Shown in pieces: positions 9,696 through 18,946 of a stretch of DNA of 64,000 bases. The stretch spans positions 1 through 64,000 of the forward strand of contig JAIEPW010000011.1 of assembly GCA_019748195.1 (NCBI GenBank). Direction: 5' to 3'. The notes below the pieces were generated by a model. That model was not told the DNA's origin. It saw only the letters and a list, made by a program, of their open reading frames with translations, and did not search any database. A program made the position numbers and the translations under genes. Position 1 is the stretch's first letter, and each line of letters starts with the position of its first letter. Origin of the DNA: Bryobacteraceae bacterium. GTDB taxonomy: Bacteria; Acidobacteriota; Terriglobia; Bryobacterales; Bryobacteraceae.

Positions 9696-10469
9696 CTAGG
9701 CGCCTCCTTTGCGCAGCGGCCAGCGTTTCTCCAGGTAAGCCCGCAGCCGCAGAATCGCCTGGCTCTTCAATTGCGAGATGCGCGATTCGTGCAGGTGCAC
9801 GATTTTCGAGATCTCCCGCAGGGTGAGCTCCTCGTGGTAATAGAGGCTGAGCACGGTCTTTTCGATGGGCGGCATCTTGTCAATTGCCGAGGCGAGCAGC
9901 CGCTCGAGTTCGGAGCGCTCGGCGAGGCTGGAAGGCCAGCTTTCCTCGGCGTCCGATACGTAGCGCAGCAGGTCACGCCCGTCTTCGTCCGGCGAAGCGG
10001 TCTCCAGACTGCCGAGGTTGACGCCGCGCACCTCCACCAACCACTCGTGGTACTCGTCGATGGTCAGCGAGAGCTCGCGGGCGATTTCATCCTCAGCCGG
10101 CATGCGGTGGAGCTTCTGCTCGAGCACGCTGATGGCGGCTTCGATTTGTTTGCATCGCTTACGCTGCTGCCGAGGGGCCCAGTCGAGGCCCCGAAGGCTG
10201 TCGAGAATGGCGCCGCGGATTTTGTATTCCGCATAAGTCTTGAGCTTGACGTTGTGCGCCGGATCGAAGCGGTCGATCGCGGAGATCAGCCCCACAACGC
10301 CCGTCGAGATCAGGTCTTCCAGACTTACGCTCTCCGGCAGCCGTTCATGAATGCGGCGGGCGATCAGCCGCACCTGGGGAAGATGTTCCAGGATCAGCCG
10401 CTCCCGCTCCTCGGCGGCGCCTTGTACCGTTTCATAGCTTCGAGTGGCGGAAATAAGCTCCTCCTTCAC
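9696..10469 (-). CDS. fliA: Flagellar sigma factor sigma-28
   Basis: LISTGVVGLISAIDRFDPAHNVKLKTYAEYKIRGAILDSLRGLDWAPRQQRKR and region 4; GTG start overlaps the flhF stop (GTGA). Confidence 0.92.
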   Translation of the reverse strand: MKEELISATRSYETVQGAAEERERLILEHLPQVRLIARRIHERLPESVSLEDLISTGVVGLISAIDRFDPAHNVKLKTYAEYKIRGAILDSLRGLDWAPRQQRKRCKQIEAAISVLEQKLHRMPAEDEIARELSLTIDEYHEWLVEVRGVNLGSLETASPDEDGRDLLRYVSDAEESWPSSLAERSELERLLASAIDKMPPIEKTVLSLYYHEELTLREISKIVHLHESRISQLKSQAILRLRAYLEKRWPLRKGGA

Positions 10470-11776
10470 CACTGGCCCGCGGCGGCCGAAGCCACGTCCC
10501 GATGGCCGAGCCGGCTCAGCAGTGCCTCGGCGGACGCAAGCTCCAGATCTTCCGGCATGCGCTGTCCGGTCCCAAGGAAAGAGATGGGCATTCGGCACTG
10601 GAGCGCGAGCGACAACGCAGCGGCCGCGCCTCCTGTCTCGTCAATGCGCGTGAACGCCAGCCGGGACGGGCGAAAGCGGGCAAAGCGCCGGACGGTTTGC
10701 TCCAACAGGGCGGGGCGGACGGCGGCATCCAATACCAGATGCACCTCGATATCCAGCCGGGACGCAAGCCAGCCGGCCAGGTCCTCGGAGTCCTCGGCCT
10801 CCCGGCCCGAAAACCCCGGCGTGTCGATGAGAACCAAGCCCTTCGCGCGATGATCGAGAAGGGCGTGCTCCAGTCCGGCCGGCGTCTCCACGACCTCCAC
10901 GCCCACCCCGAGCACGGAGCCGGCCACTCGCAATTGCTCTGCCGCCGCGAGCCTTTGCACGTCGATGGAGAGCAGATGCGTTCGGCGCCGCGCCAACAGG
11001 CCGTATCGCGCGGCAATCTTGGTGAGCAAGGCGGTCTTGCCCGAACCGGGCGGACCGACCACCGCCACGGCTCGCGGCGCCTGGTCTGACCGGAAGCCGC
11101 TATCGAAAGTCAGATTCGATGCGAGCCAAAGCTCGATCGACTGCCAGAGCCACTCGGCGGAGACGGCAGCCTGGGACGCGGCTTCGAGCACGCCGCACTG
11201 CTCGATCAGCTCCGCTGCGGTTGCCGGCGGGAATCCACAGTCGAGGAGTTGGTGAAAGGCCGCCTCTGCGGGCGGCGGCCAGGGTTTCCGTAGCGCCAGC
11301 CTCTCGACGCGTTGCGATAGCCGGGCGAGCTCCTGGCGGAGCGCTCGCGCGTCCGCATCGATTACCGGTCTTGCTTCCACCCCTGTTGCCGCATCCTGCC
11401 CGCGGGTCGCAGGTTCGGCGGCGGACGGCGCCATGCCGAAAACGACCTCGTACTTCCCCAGGTAACGTGCTTCCGGTTTGGCTGGCCTCGCGTCGAGAAT
11501 CATGGCATCTCCACCCAACTGCTGCCGCGCAAGCGCGACCGCGGCCTCCACGCTGCTGGCGAAGTACGATTTCAAGCGCAGCGATCCGCCGCCTGGTGGC
11601 GGGCTCTCCGGCCTGACTTCAGCGGGCGGTTGCGCCGGCTTGCGAGCCGGACCGAACAGTGTTTGCGCGTCCCACCCCGTCACGATGCGTGCGAACCGGC
11701 TCAACCTCCCGCGGAACCCGTCGCGCCGGGCGCGGGACAGGGAATCGGCATCGCTTCCAGCGGCGCGCCCGCTCAC
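10466..11776 (-). CDS. flhF: Flagellar biosynthesis SRP-like GTPase FlhF
   Basis: LRLKSYFASSVEAAVALARQQLGGDAMILDAR N-terminus, GPPGSGKTALLTKIAARY P-loop, LIDTPGFSG; start overlaps the flhA stop (ATGA); exact start uncertain. Confidence 0.88.
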   Translation of the reverse strand: MSGRAAGSDADSLSRARRDGFRGRLSRFARIVTGWDAQTLFGPARKPAQPPAEVRPESPPPGGGSLRLKSYFASSVEAAVALARQQLGGDAMILDARPAKPEARYLGKYEVVFGMAPSAAEPATRGQDAATGVEARPVIDADARALRQELARLSQRVERLALRKPWPPPAEAAFHQLLDCGFPPATAAELIEQCGVLEAASQAAVSAEWLWQSIELWLASNLTFDSGFRSDQAPRAVAVVGPPGSGKTALLTKIAARYGLLARRRTHLLSIDVQRLAAAEQLRVAGSVLGVGVEVVETPAGLEHALLDHRAKGLVLIDTPGFSGREAEDSEDLAGWLASRLDIEVHLVLDAAVRPALLEQTVRRFARFRPSRLAFTRIDETGGAAAALSLALQCRMPISFLGTGQRMPEDLELASAEALLSRLGHRDVASAAAGQW

Positions 11777-13869
11777 TGGATCACCCCCAGCGAGGTGACG
11801 CGAACACCCGGCGGAATCTCACTATGCGAAAGCACGGAGACCGACGGGAATTGGTTTTCCGTGATCTGCCTTAGAAACGAGCGTGCACCCGCGCTGGCGA
11901 GCAGAACGGCCGAGCTGTCCGGGCCGGCGAGGCTGCGGGCGATGCGATCGCCGATCTCGCGGATTTTGTGGGGCGGCAGTTGCAGGCTGGCGCCATGCTC
12001 CGTGTACTCCACGGCGGTTTCAATAAGTTGCTCCAGCCCGCCGTCGACAAGATAAGCGGGCAGGTCGCCGGCGGCGGTGAGATGCGGCTTCACCAGCACC
12101 CTTCGGAGTGATTGGCGTACAAATTCGGTAAGAAGGACGGGATTGCGCGTTATTGCTGCGGCTTCGCCCAGCGCCTCCACGATGCTGGCGCCGTCTTTCA
12201 CCGGTACACGTTCCCGCAACAGATTCTGAAGCACCCTCTGCACGACAGCAAGGGGAAGCAATTTGGGAACCAAGTCCTCCACGGCACGAGGGTTTTCCTC
12301 CGCCACGCGGTCCAACAGCTTCTTCGCCTCCTGGCGATTCATCAATTCGTGGGCGTTCCGGCGGATCACTTCCGCCAGATGGGTTCCGAAAACGCTCAGC
12401 CCGTCCACCACGGTGTAGCCGGCGGCTCGGGCCTGCTCGGCGGCTTCGAGGGGCACCCACTGCGCCGGGATTCCGAAGGCCGGCTCCCGCGTGGGAACCC
12501 CGGCGATGGGCGCCGCCGGTCGCGCCGGTTGGATCGCCAACTCATGATTCTGCAGGAGTTCAAAGCGCGCTACCTCCACGCCCCGCAGGTGCACGGTGTA
12601 CTCGCCCGAGCGCAACGACACGTTGTCCGTCACGCGCACCGCGGGCACGATGAAGCCGAGCTCCGCGGCAAGTTGACGCCGGATTCCGGCGATCCGGCGC
12701 AGCAAAGCCGAGTTCTGCCCGCCTTCCACGTAGCGCACCAGCCCCATCCCCACTTCGACGGAGAGAGGGTCCACTCTGAGAAGCGATTCTACGGGGGGCC
12801 CCTCGCGAGCGCTTGGCGACGAACTGGCCGCCTGCGCCAATTCGATGCCTCCGGCAATTTCCCGTCGCAGTTTCCAGCCCAACGCGCCCACGCCGCCGCT
12901 GAGCACCAGGAAGGGAACGGCCGGTAAGCCCGGAAACGTGGCCAGCGCCGCAAGCACTCCGCTCGCCAGCAGCAGTGGTTGCGGCTGGCTGAAGATCTGC
13001 AGCCGGACGTCCTGGCTAAGGCGGGCGTCCGAACTGGCGCGGGTTACGATCAGACCTCCCGAAATGGAAATCATCAGTGCCGGAATGACCGTGACCAGAC
13101 CGTCCCCGATGGTGAGCACTGTGTACGTCTCCAGCGCCTTCCGCAGCTCCATGCCGTGCTGCAGCACTCCGATCAGAAATCCGGCGAGGATGTTGATCGC
13201 GGTAATCAGGATGCTGGCCACGGCGTCCCGCTGCGTGAAGCGCGAGGCGCCGTCCATCGCGCCGTAGAACTCGGCTTCCGCGGCGAGTTCCTTGCGCCGC
13301 CTCCGTGCTTCGGATTCGTCGATCAAACCGGCATTCAGATCGGAGTCGATCGACATCTGTTTGCCGGGCATCGCGTCCAGCGTGAACCGCGCGGTGACCT
13401 CCGAGATGCGAACCGCGCCATGGTTGATCACGACGTATTGAATGGCGATCAGCACCAGGAAGATGACCACGCCAATGATGTAGTTGCCCCCGACCACGAA
13501 GTTGCCGAAGGCCTCGATCACTTCGCCCGCCGCGCTGGTCCCGCCGCTGCCGTGAATCAGAATCAGCCGGGATGACGAGATATTGAGGGCAAGACGAAAC
13601 AGCGTCATCAGCAGGAGCGCTGTCGGAAAGACACTGAACTCCACCGGCCGGGTGATGTAAAGGGAAACCAGAAGGACCACCACGCTGACGGTGATGTTCG
13701 CGCTGATCAGGATGTCCAGAAGCAGCGGGGGGATGGGAGCGATCATGGCGATCACGATCCCCAGCACCGCCAGCGGCACCGCGGCTTCAGATATCGACCC
13801 CGGCGAGGCGCTGAGAGCCCCTTCGGGCGCCACCATCTTCCCTTTGCGTTCGGTCGCGGATGGAGTCAT
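11773..13869 (-). CDS. flhA: Flagellar export apparatus protein FlhA
   Basis: Multiple TMs, VLLVSLYITRPVEFSVFPTALLLMTLFRLALNISSSRLIL, GAMDGASRF. Confidence 0.96.
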   Translation of the reverse strand: MTPSATERKGKMVAPEGALSASPGSISEAAVPLAVLGIVIAMIAPIPPLLLDILISANITVSVVVLLVSLYITRPVEFSVFPTALLLMTLFRLALNISSSRLILIHGSGGTSAAGEVIEAFGNFVVGGNYIIGVVIFLVLIAIQYVVINHGAVRISEVTARFTLDAMPGKQMSIDSDLNAGLIDESEARRRRKELAAEAEFYGAMDGASRFTQRDAVASILITAINILAGFLIGVLQHGMELRKALETYTVLTIGDGLVTVIPALMISISGGLIVTRASSDARLSQDVRLQIFSQPQPLLLASGVLAALATFPGLPAVPFLVLSGGVGALGWKLRREIAGGIELAQAASSSPSAREGPPVESLLRVDPLSVEVGMGLVRYVEGGQNSALLRRIAGIRRQLAAELGFIVPAVRVTDNVSLRSGEYTVHLRGVEVARFELLQNHELAIQPARPAAPIAGVPTREPAFGIPAQWVPLEAAEQARAAGYTVVDGLSVFGTHLAEVIRRNAHELMNRQEAKKLLDRVAEENPRAVEDLVPKLLPLAVVQRVLQNLLRERVPVKDGASIVEALGEAAAITRNPVLLTEFVRQSLRRVLVKPHLTAAGDLPAYLVDGGLEQLIETAVEYTEHGASLQLPPHKIREIGDRIARSLAGPDSSAVLLASAGARSFLRQITENQFPSVSVLSHSEIPPGVRVTSLGVIQ

Positions 13870-13934
13870 TCGAAGTGTGGCGCCGGCTGGACGAGCCGCC
13901 CTTGCCGGGATCGCAAAAGCAACTTACCTGCCAT

Positions 13935-15002
13935 TCACGCTCGCGGCCCCCGGCCATGCAGCAGCCGGTAAATGTAGGCCAGAATCTCGGCGACGGCGCG
14001 GTATAAATGCGGCGGAATCTCCTGACCGACCTTTACGCCGAAGTACATCGCTTGCGCGAGCGGCGGGTTCTCGACGATCGGCACCTGATGCTCCAGCGCC
14101 TTCCGCCGGATGCGGGCGGCAAGCCAGTTCTTTCCCTTGGCCACGACGCGCGGAGCGGTTCCGGCTTCCACTTCGTAGCGCAGCGCAACCGCATAATGCG
14201 TTGGATTTACAACCACCACGGTCGCCGAGGGAACGTCGCTCATCATCCGGCGGCGCCGCGCGTCCCGCTGCAGGCGGCGGATGCGGGCTTTGGCCTGCGG
14301 ATTGCCCTCCTGCTGTTTCAACTCCTCCCGGATCTCCTGCTTGCTCATCCGCAACTGGCGGAAGTACTTGTGACGACGGCGGACCAGGTCCAACACCCCC
14401 AGCACGAGAAACACCGCGGCGAAACGCTGGAGCAGCGTCTTCAGGATTTCTCCGAGCAGCGCGCACGATTCTCCCAGTCCCGCGCGCCGGAGGCGGGCGA
14501 GGTTCCCGATCTCGTCCAGCGCCAGCACCCAAACCGTGTAGAGGAACAGGGGCAGCAGTACCGCTGCTTTGAGGAACGCCGCGACGTTATTCGCGAAGAG
14601 ACTCCGCAGGCGTGGCCCCGGATTCAACCGCTTCAGATCCGGCGACAGCCGCGCGAGCGCCAGTCCCCCTCCGCTGACTCCCATCTGCACGGCGATCGCC
14701 GTGACCGCCAGCAGGGCTCCGCCCATGGCCAGCGGTTGACCCACTTGCGCCGCCAGGACGCGAATTAGCTCGGCGGCTGTCTCCGGGCCGATTTCGGCTG
14801 ACAGGAATGCGTTTCTCAGCCCCGCCCGGACCCACGCCGCCAGGTAGCGTGTCGATTCGGGAGCGAAGCTGATCGCGAGCGCGGCAAAAGCAGCGAACTG
14901 CGCGGCCGAAACCAACTCGTCGCTGACCGGGAAGTTGCCTTCCCGTCGAGCCTGCTCCAGGCGCCTCGGAGTCGCCTTCTCCGTGCGTTCCGACTGCGAC
15001 AT
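13935..15002 (-). CDS. flhB: Flagellar export switch protein FlhB
   Basis: SERTEKATPRRLEQARREGNFPVSDEL; NPTHYAVAL autocleavage motif. Confidence 0.96.
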   Translation of the reverse strand: MSQSERTEKATPRRLEQARREGNFPVSDELVSAAQFAAFAALAISFAPESTRYLAAWVRAGLRNAFLSAEIGPETAAELIRVLAAQVGQPLAMGGALLAVTAIAVQMGVSGGGLALARLSPDLKRLNPGPRLRSLFANNVAAFLKAAVLLPLFLYTVWVLALDEIGNLARLRRAGLGESCALLGEILKTLLQRFAAVFLVLGVLDLVRRRHKYFRQLRMSKQEIREELKQQEGNPQAKARIRRLQRDARRRRMMSDVPSATVVVVNPTHYAVALRYEVEAGTAPRVVAKGKNWLAARIRRKALEHQVPIVENPPLAQAMYFGVKVGQEIPPHLYRAVAEILAYIYRLLHGRGPRA

Positions 15003-15006
15003 GGTC

Positions 15007-15765
15007 TTAGGGCGGCATCAGCCGGAGCAGCACCGGCCGCAGCGCCTGCCGGCCGTCGGCCCAAAGGCGCCACTCGGAGTTGGCAAGCAACGCCATCATC
15101 GCCAGCGTCACCAGAATCTTCACCGGAAACGCGAGTGTCAGCAACTGCAACTGTTGCTGCAATCGCCCCAGCAGGGCGAGCGAGATGTCCAGAATGAAGA
15201 GGATCGCCGTAAGGGGAAGAGCCATGGCCAGGCCCGCCGAAAACATCCGGCTGCCGAGCGCCGCTACGTCGGCGAAACTCCCCAGCAAGGGTCGGGGCGG
15301 ATTGGTGAACGACGCGCCGAGCGCCGCGAGGAGGTCGCGGTCCAGGCCCGCGGCGAAAAAGAACAGCCACGAGGAGAGGTACGCGGCGACCAGCAGGACG
15401 CCCGAATCCGCCTGGCTGCCCGGATCCACGGTCGAGGCAAACGAGAATCCCGCCTGCAGGCCAGCGATCTGCGCGGCGACCTGAAACGACTCCAGGAACA
15501 ACGCGGTCACCAGGCCAAGCACCAGCCCGGTGGCGATCTGAACCGCCGTCGCCGCCGCCATGCTCCAGAGGAGATCGGAATACGGCGGCGCACTTGGCCA
15601 GACCGGGTAAAGAGTGATCGTGATGGCCAGAGCGAGCGCGGCTCGCACCGTGACGTCGGCCGCGCGGAAACCCGGCAAGGGAACCAGCGCGACCCATCCA
15701 GCGACCCGTGCGAACGCCAGCAGAAATCGAAATATGGATTCCTGCAGAATGAGGTCACCGGGCAT
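15007..15765 (-). CDS. fliR: Flagellar biosynthesis protein FliR
   Basis: Hydrophobic; FRAADVTVRAALALAITI, GLVTALFLESFQVAAQIAGLQAGFSFASTVDP; gene order. Confidence 0.93.
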   Translation of the reverse strand: MPGDLILQESIFRFLLAFARVAGWVALVPLPGFRAADVTVRAALALAITITLYPVWPSAPPYSDLLWSMAAATAVQIATGLVLGLVTALFLESFQVAAQIAGLQAGFSFASTVDPGSQADSGVLLVAAYLSSWLFFFAAGLDRDLLAALGASFTNPPRPLLGSFADVAALGSRMFSAGLAMALPLTAILFILDISLALLGRLQQQLQLLTLAFPVKILVTLAMMALLANSEWRLWADGRQALRPVLLRLMPP

Positions 15766-16024
15766 AACGTCCTAAGTCCGAGAACAGACCGGCCGTGTAG
15801 CCGATCCAATGCTGCATCATCCAGGGAAGCGCCAGCAGCAGCGCGGCCAGGAACGCTCCCAGGCGCGGCAGCGCACTGAAGCCGGAGTCCTGGATCGAGG
15901 TCAGAATCTGAACCAGGCTTACCAGCGCCCCGGCGAGGAAGCCTACGCCCAACAGGGGAAGCGCAAGCCAGAGCGTCTCGAGAAATGCTCCGCGAAACAG
16001 ATCGGCGACCGTCATGTAGGTCAT
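15755..16024 (-). CDS. fliQ: Flagellar biosynthesis protein FliQ
   Basis: MTVADLFRGAFLETLWLALPLLGVGFLAGALVSLVQILTSIQDSGFSALPRL; start at the Met of MTYMTV (16024). Confidence 0.92.
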   Translation of the reverse strand: MTYMTVADLFRGAFLETLWLALPLLGVGFLAGALVSLVQILTSIQDSGFSALPRLGAFLAALLLALPWMMQHWIGYTAGLFSDLGRYAR

Positions 16025-16055
16025 CCCCGTGAACCTCCCACGCGCGAATGCGAGT

Positions 16056-16778
16056 TCATGCGGTAAAGCTCCGCACCAGGGAACCCACCACCAGGTTCCA
16101 ACCGTCCGCGAGCACAAACAGCAGTATCTTGAAGGGCGCCGCGATCATCACCGGCGGAAGTTGCACCATCCCCACCGCGAGCGTCACCGATGCGGCCACC
16201 AGGTCGATGATCAGGAAGGGGAGGAACAGAACCGCCCCGATCTGGAATCCGGCGCGTAACTCGCCCAGAATGTATGCCGGCACCAGCACGTCGAAACCGA
16301 GAGCGGACGCGTTGTTGGGCCGAGGCAGCCGCGAGATCTCCACGAGCATCGCCAGGTCCTTTTCGCGCGCGTGACGGAGCAGGTGGTTCTTGAGCAGCGG
16401 CGCGGCGCGTTCCCAGGCTTGGCCCGGCGTGGACTCGCCCCTTTGCAGCGGGTCCCAACTAACGGCCTGAATCTCTCCTAGCAGAGGCTGCAGCACCAGC
16501 AACGTCAGGAAAAGCGCCAGTCCGACCAGAACCTGGTTCGACGGCGTGGTTTGGGTTCCCAAGGCCTGCCGCAGGAAGTGGAGTACGATGATCAGGCGCA
16601 GAAACGGCGTAACCGACATCAACACGGCGGGCAGCAGCGTCAGTGCCGTAAGCAGTACAAGGACTTGAATCGGGCTGCTCAGTTGACCCCCCGAGCCTCC
16701 GCCGAAACTGACACCCAGAAACGTGTCCGCCACGGCCGGGGGCGCGGCGGCAATTAGAAAGATGCCCAACAGCCTCAC
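16056..16778 (-). CDS. fliP: Flagellar biosynthesis protein FliP
   Basis: LLTALTLLPAVLMSVTPFLRLIIVLHFLRQALGTQTTPSNQVLVGLALFLT; FILGELRAGFQIGAVLFLPFLIIDLV-like segment. Confidence 0.96.
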   Translation of the reverse strand: MRLLGIFLIAAAPPAVADTFLGVSFGGGSGGQLSSPIQVLVLLTALTLLPAVLMSVTPFLRLIIVLHFLRQALGTQTTPSNQVLVGLALFLTLLVLQPLLGEIQAVSWDPLQRGESTPGQAWERAAPLLKNHLLRHAREKDLAMLVEISRLPRPNNASALGFDVLVPAYILGELRAGFQIGAVLFLPFLIIDLVAASVTLAVGMVQLPPVMIAAPFKILLFVLADGWNLVVGSLVRSFTA

Positions 16779-17080
16779 GCGGTGATCTCCTCCCGTCGCG
16801 ATTCCTTACACACCTCCCGCCCGGGTAAGCGAGTGACCCGAACTACGCGTACGCCGGTGGCGTGCGCCGCCAGGATGAGCAGTTCCCCGCCCGCCCGTAC
16901 GGCATGCAAGGAGTGCTGGGGCGTCAAGGCCAGCGAACCGACGGCTTCCATCACCCGGTTTCCTTTCGCGCGAGAGAATGGCGTCCACCCCTTGTTGCTC
17001 GACCACCTTCCGTAAAGCCACAGCCCCAGGACGGCTGCCACCAGAACAACTCCGGCCATTGTGCGGATGGCATCCATCAC
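16775..17080 (-). CDS. fliO: FliO-like flagellar assembly membrane protein
   Basis: Single N-terminal TM, EAVGSLALTPQHSLHAVRAGGELLILAAHATGVRVV; position between fliN and fliP. Confidence 0.8.
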   Translation of the reverse strand: MMDAIRTMAGVVLVAAVLGLWLYGRWSSNKGWTPFSRAKGNRVMEAVGSLALTPQHSLHAVRAGGELLILAAHATGVRVVRVTRLPGREVCKESRREEITA

Positions 17081-17107
17081 CGTCCCCGCCTTCCCGCTGC
17101 CTTGCGT

Positions 17108-17356
17108 TTAATCATCGTCGTTGAAATCCGTTATGCGCACGCCCACGATCTCTTCCAACACCACGATTTCGCCTGACCCCACCAGCGCACCTCCCACCAG
17201 CAGGCTGATGTTTTCTCCGGCCGAACGCGACAACTTGATTACCGTGCCGGGTTTGAGTTCCAGAATTCGCCGCACGGTCATCACCCGGCGGTCGAGCTCG
17301 GCTTCGATGGTGAGCGGCACGTCTCCGATATGCGCGATAGACTCCAGGGCGGTCAT
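17108..17356 (-). CDS. fliN: Flagellar motor switch protein FliN
   Basis: IGDVPLTIEAELDRRVMTVRRILELKPGTVIKLSRSAGENISLLVGGALVGSGEIVVLEEIVGVRITDF. Confidence 0.92.
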   Translation of the reverse strand: MTALESIAHIGDVPLTIEAELDRRVMTVRRILELKPGTVIKLSRSAGENISLLVGGALVGSGEIVVLEEIVGVRITDFNDDD

Positions 17357-17365
17357 AGAACCGTG

Positions 17366-18610
17366 CTATCGCTTCAAATTGATGGTCTCCTGGCTGACCT
17401 CGTCCACCGTGGTCACCACACGGGCATTCGCCTGATAGCCCCGCTGATAAACGATCAGGTTCGTGAATTCGCGAGCAATATCCACCGTGGAACTCTCGAC
17501 AGCGCCGCCGATCACGGTACCCCGGCCGCCTGTGTTCGGCAGACCGACGGCCGGAAGAGCCGTCCTCGCGCTGAGCTGGAAGGTGTTGTTGCCGGAAGCG
17601 ATCAGAGATTCCGGATTGCGGATCGTGACCATCGCCACCTGGCCGGCGACGATCTGCTGGCCGTTGGAATATTGCGCCAGAATCTGGCCGCCATTCGCCA
17701 GTCCCACGCGAATCAGATTTGCCGACGGCGATCCGTCCTGCGAGAGCGCCGACACCGAGGATTGCTGCGCATACTGGGTGACCCGCGGAGTCTGCCCGTT
17801 CAGCAGCCTCCAGGTGATCTGCATGTCAGCCGCCCCGCTCCGAAGTCCGGTAACGTTGAGGACAGGGGGCGCGTCCGCCGCGGTGGGAGAAGTCATCTGG
17901 CCGTTGCCGTCAAAGGTGAGCGTGCCCGTCACCGGTGTAAACGGAGCGCTCAGGCTGCTGTCGGGAAATGCAGCCGAATACTCCCATTCGTTCGGGTTCG
18001 TTCCCTTGGTGAACGTAAACCGGACCACATGCGACATTCCGAGCGCGTCGAAGACCTCGATTGAGGTAGAGTACTGATCCGGCGGCGGTCCGGCCGACGC
18101 CGCGGCATTAAGGTTCAGGTCGAGCGACACCTCGCGTGTCGCTACAGGCGCTTTCAGGGTCCCCACGGGAACAACCACATCCGAGACCGGCTGGTTCGTA
18201 TCCACTCGTCCGTTTGTGCTCGGCCAACCCTGGACACGCTCCCCGGTCGCCAGCGTCAGATTGCCTCCGATATCCACCTGCAGATTCCCGCCTCGCGTGT
18301 ACAGGACTCGATTCTCGGCGGTCTTCACCACGAAGAATCCGTCCCCTTGTATCGCGGCATCCAACGGGCCCGCGCTGGTCTGGATGGCTCCCTGGGAAAA
18401 CTGCCGGAGAGTCAGCGGGCGGCCGACGCCGAAGCCGACCTGCGTTTCTCCCAGGCCGGCCCCGAGCGATTGAGTCACCAAATCGAAAAACGAAACCGCG
18501 CTCCTCTTGAAGCCTGGTGTGTTCAGATTGGCAAGGTTGTTACCCACAACGTCGATGGCGGTGGTGTGGGCGCCGAGGGCCGACAACGCGGTTGAGAACG
18601 ATGTAAACAT
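17366..18610 (-). CDS. flgE: Flagellar hook protein FlgE
   Basis: FSTALSALGAHTTAIDVVGNNLANLNTPGFKRS N-terminus; C-terminal EFTNLIVYQRGYQANARVVTTVDEVSQETINLKR. Confidence 0.95.
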   Translation of the reverse strand: MFTSFSTALSALGAHTTAIDVVGNNLANLNTPGFKRSAVSFFDLVTQSLGAGLGETQVGFGVGRPLTLRQFSQGAIQTSAGPLDAAIQGDGFFVVKTAENRVLYTRGGNLQVDIGGNLTLATGERVQGWPSTNGRVDTNQPVSDVVVPVGTLKAPVATREVSLDLNLNAAASAGPPPDQYSTSIEVFDALGMSHVVRFTFTKGTNPNEWEYSAAFPDSSLSAPFTPVTGTLTFDGNGQMTSPTAADAPPVLNVTGLRSGAADMQITWRLLNGQTPRVTQYAQQSSVSALSQDGSPSANLIRVGLANGGQILAQYSNGQQIVAGQVAMVTIRNPESLIASGNNTFQLSARTALPAVGLPNTGGRGTVIGGAVESSTVDIAREFTNLIVYQRGYQANARVVTTVDEVSQETINLKR

Positions 18611-18631
18611 AAAGGTCTCCTGGTTTTATCT

Positions 18632-18946
18632 CTACGTGCGTGGTGGGGCTCCATCCTGAGTGGTGGTCGCGCCGGTTTTCTCCAGAGCTTTGCGGATTGC
18701 GGCCAGATCTTCGCGCATGGCCAGCGACTGCTCCAGACCGGTGAACTGCGCCAATTGCGAAATGAACTGGATACCGTCCGCCGGATCCAGCGGATTCTGG
18801 TTCCGCAACTGCGCCACCAGCAACTGCAGAAAGACTTCCTTGTTTGCCAGGGGATCTTTCGGCACAGTACCGGCTGCCGGTTTCGTGTCGTTTTGCGAGG
18901 CCGAGGATCGGTCTGTAGCGCTACGTTCCAAGGGAAATGTCGTCAC
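18632..18946 (-). CDS. flgD: Flagellar hook-capping protein FlgD
   Basis: FLQLLVAQLRNQNPLDPADGIQFISQLAQFTGLEQ; short form. Confidence 0.88.
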   Translation of the reverse strand: MTTFPLERSATDRSSASQNDTKPAAGTVPKDPLANKEVFLQLLVAQLRNQNPLDPADGIQFISQLAQFTGLEQSLAMREDLAAIRKALEKTGATTTQDGAPPRT

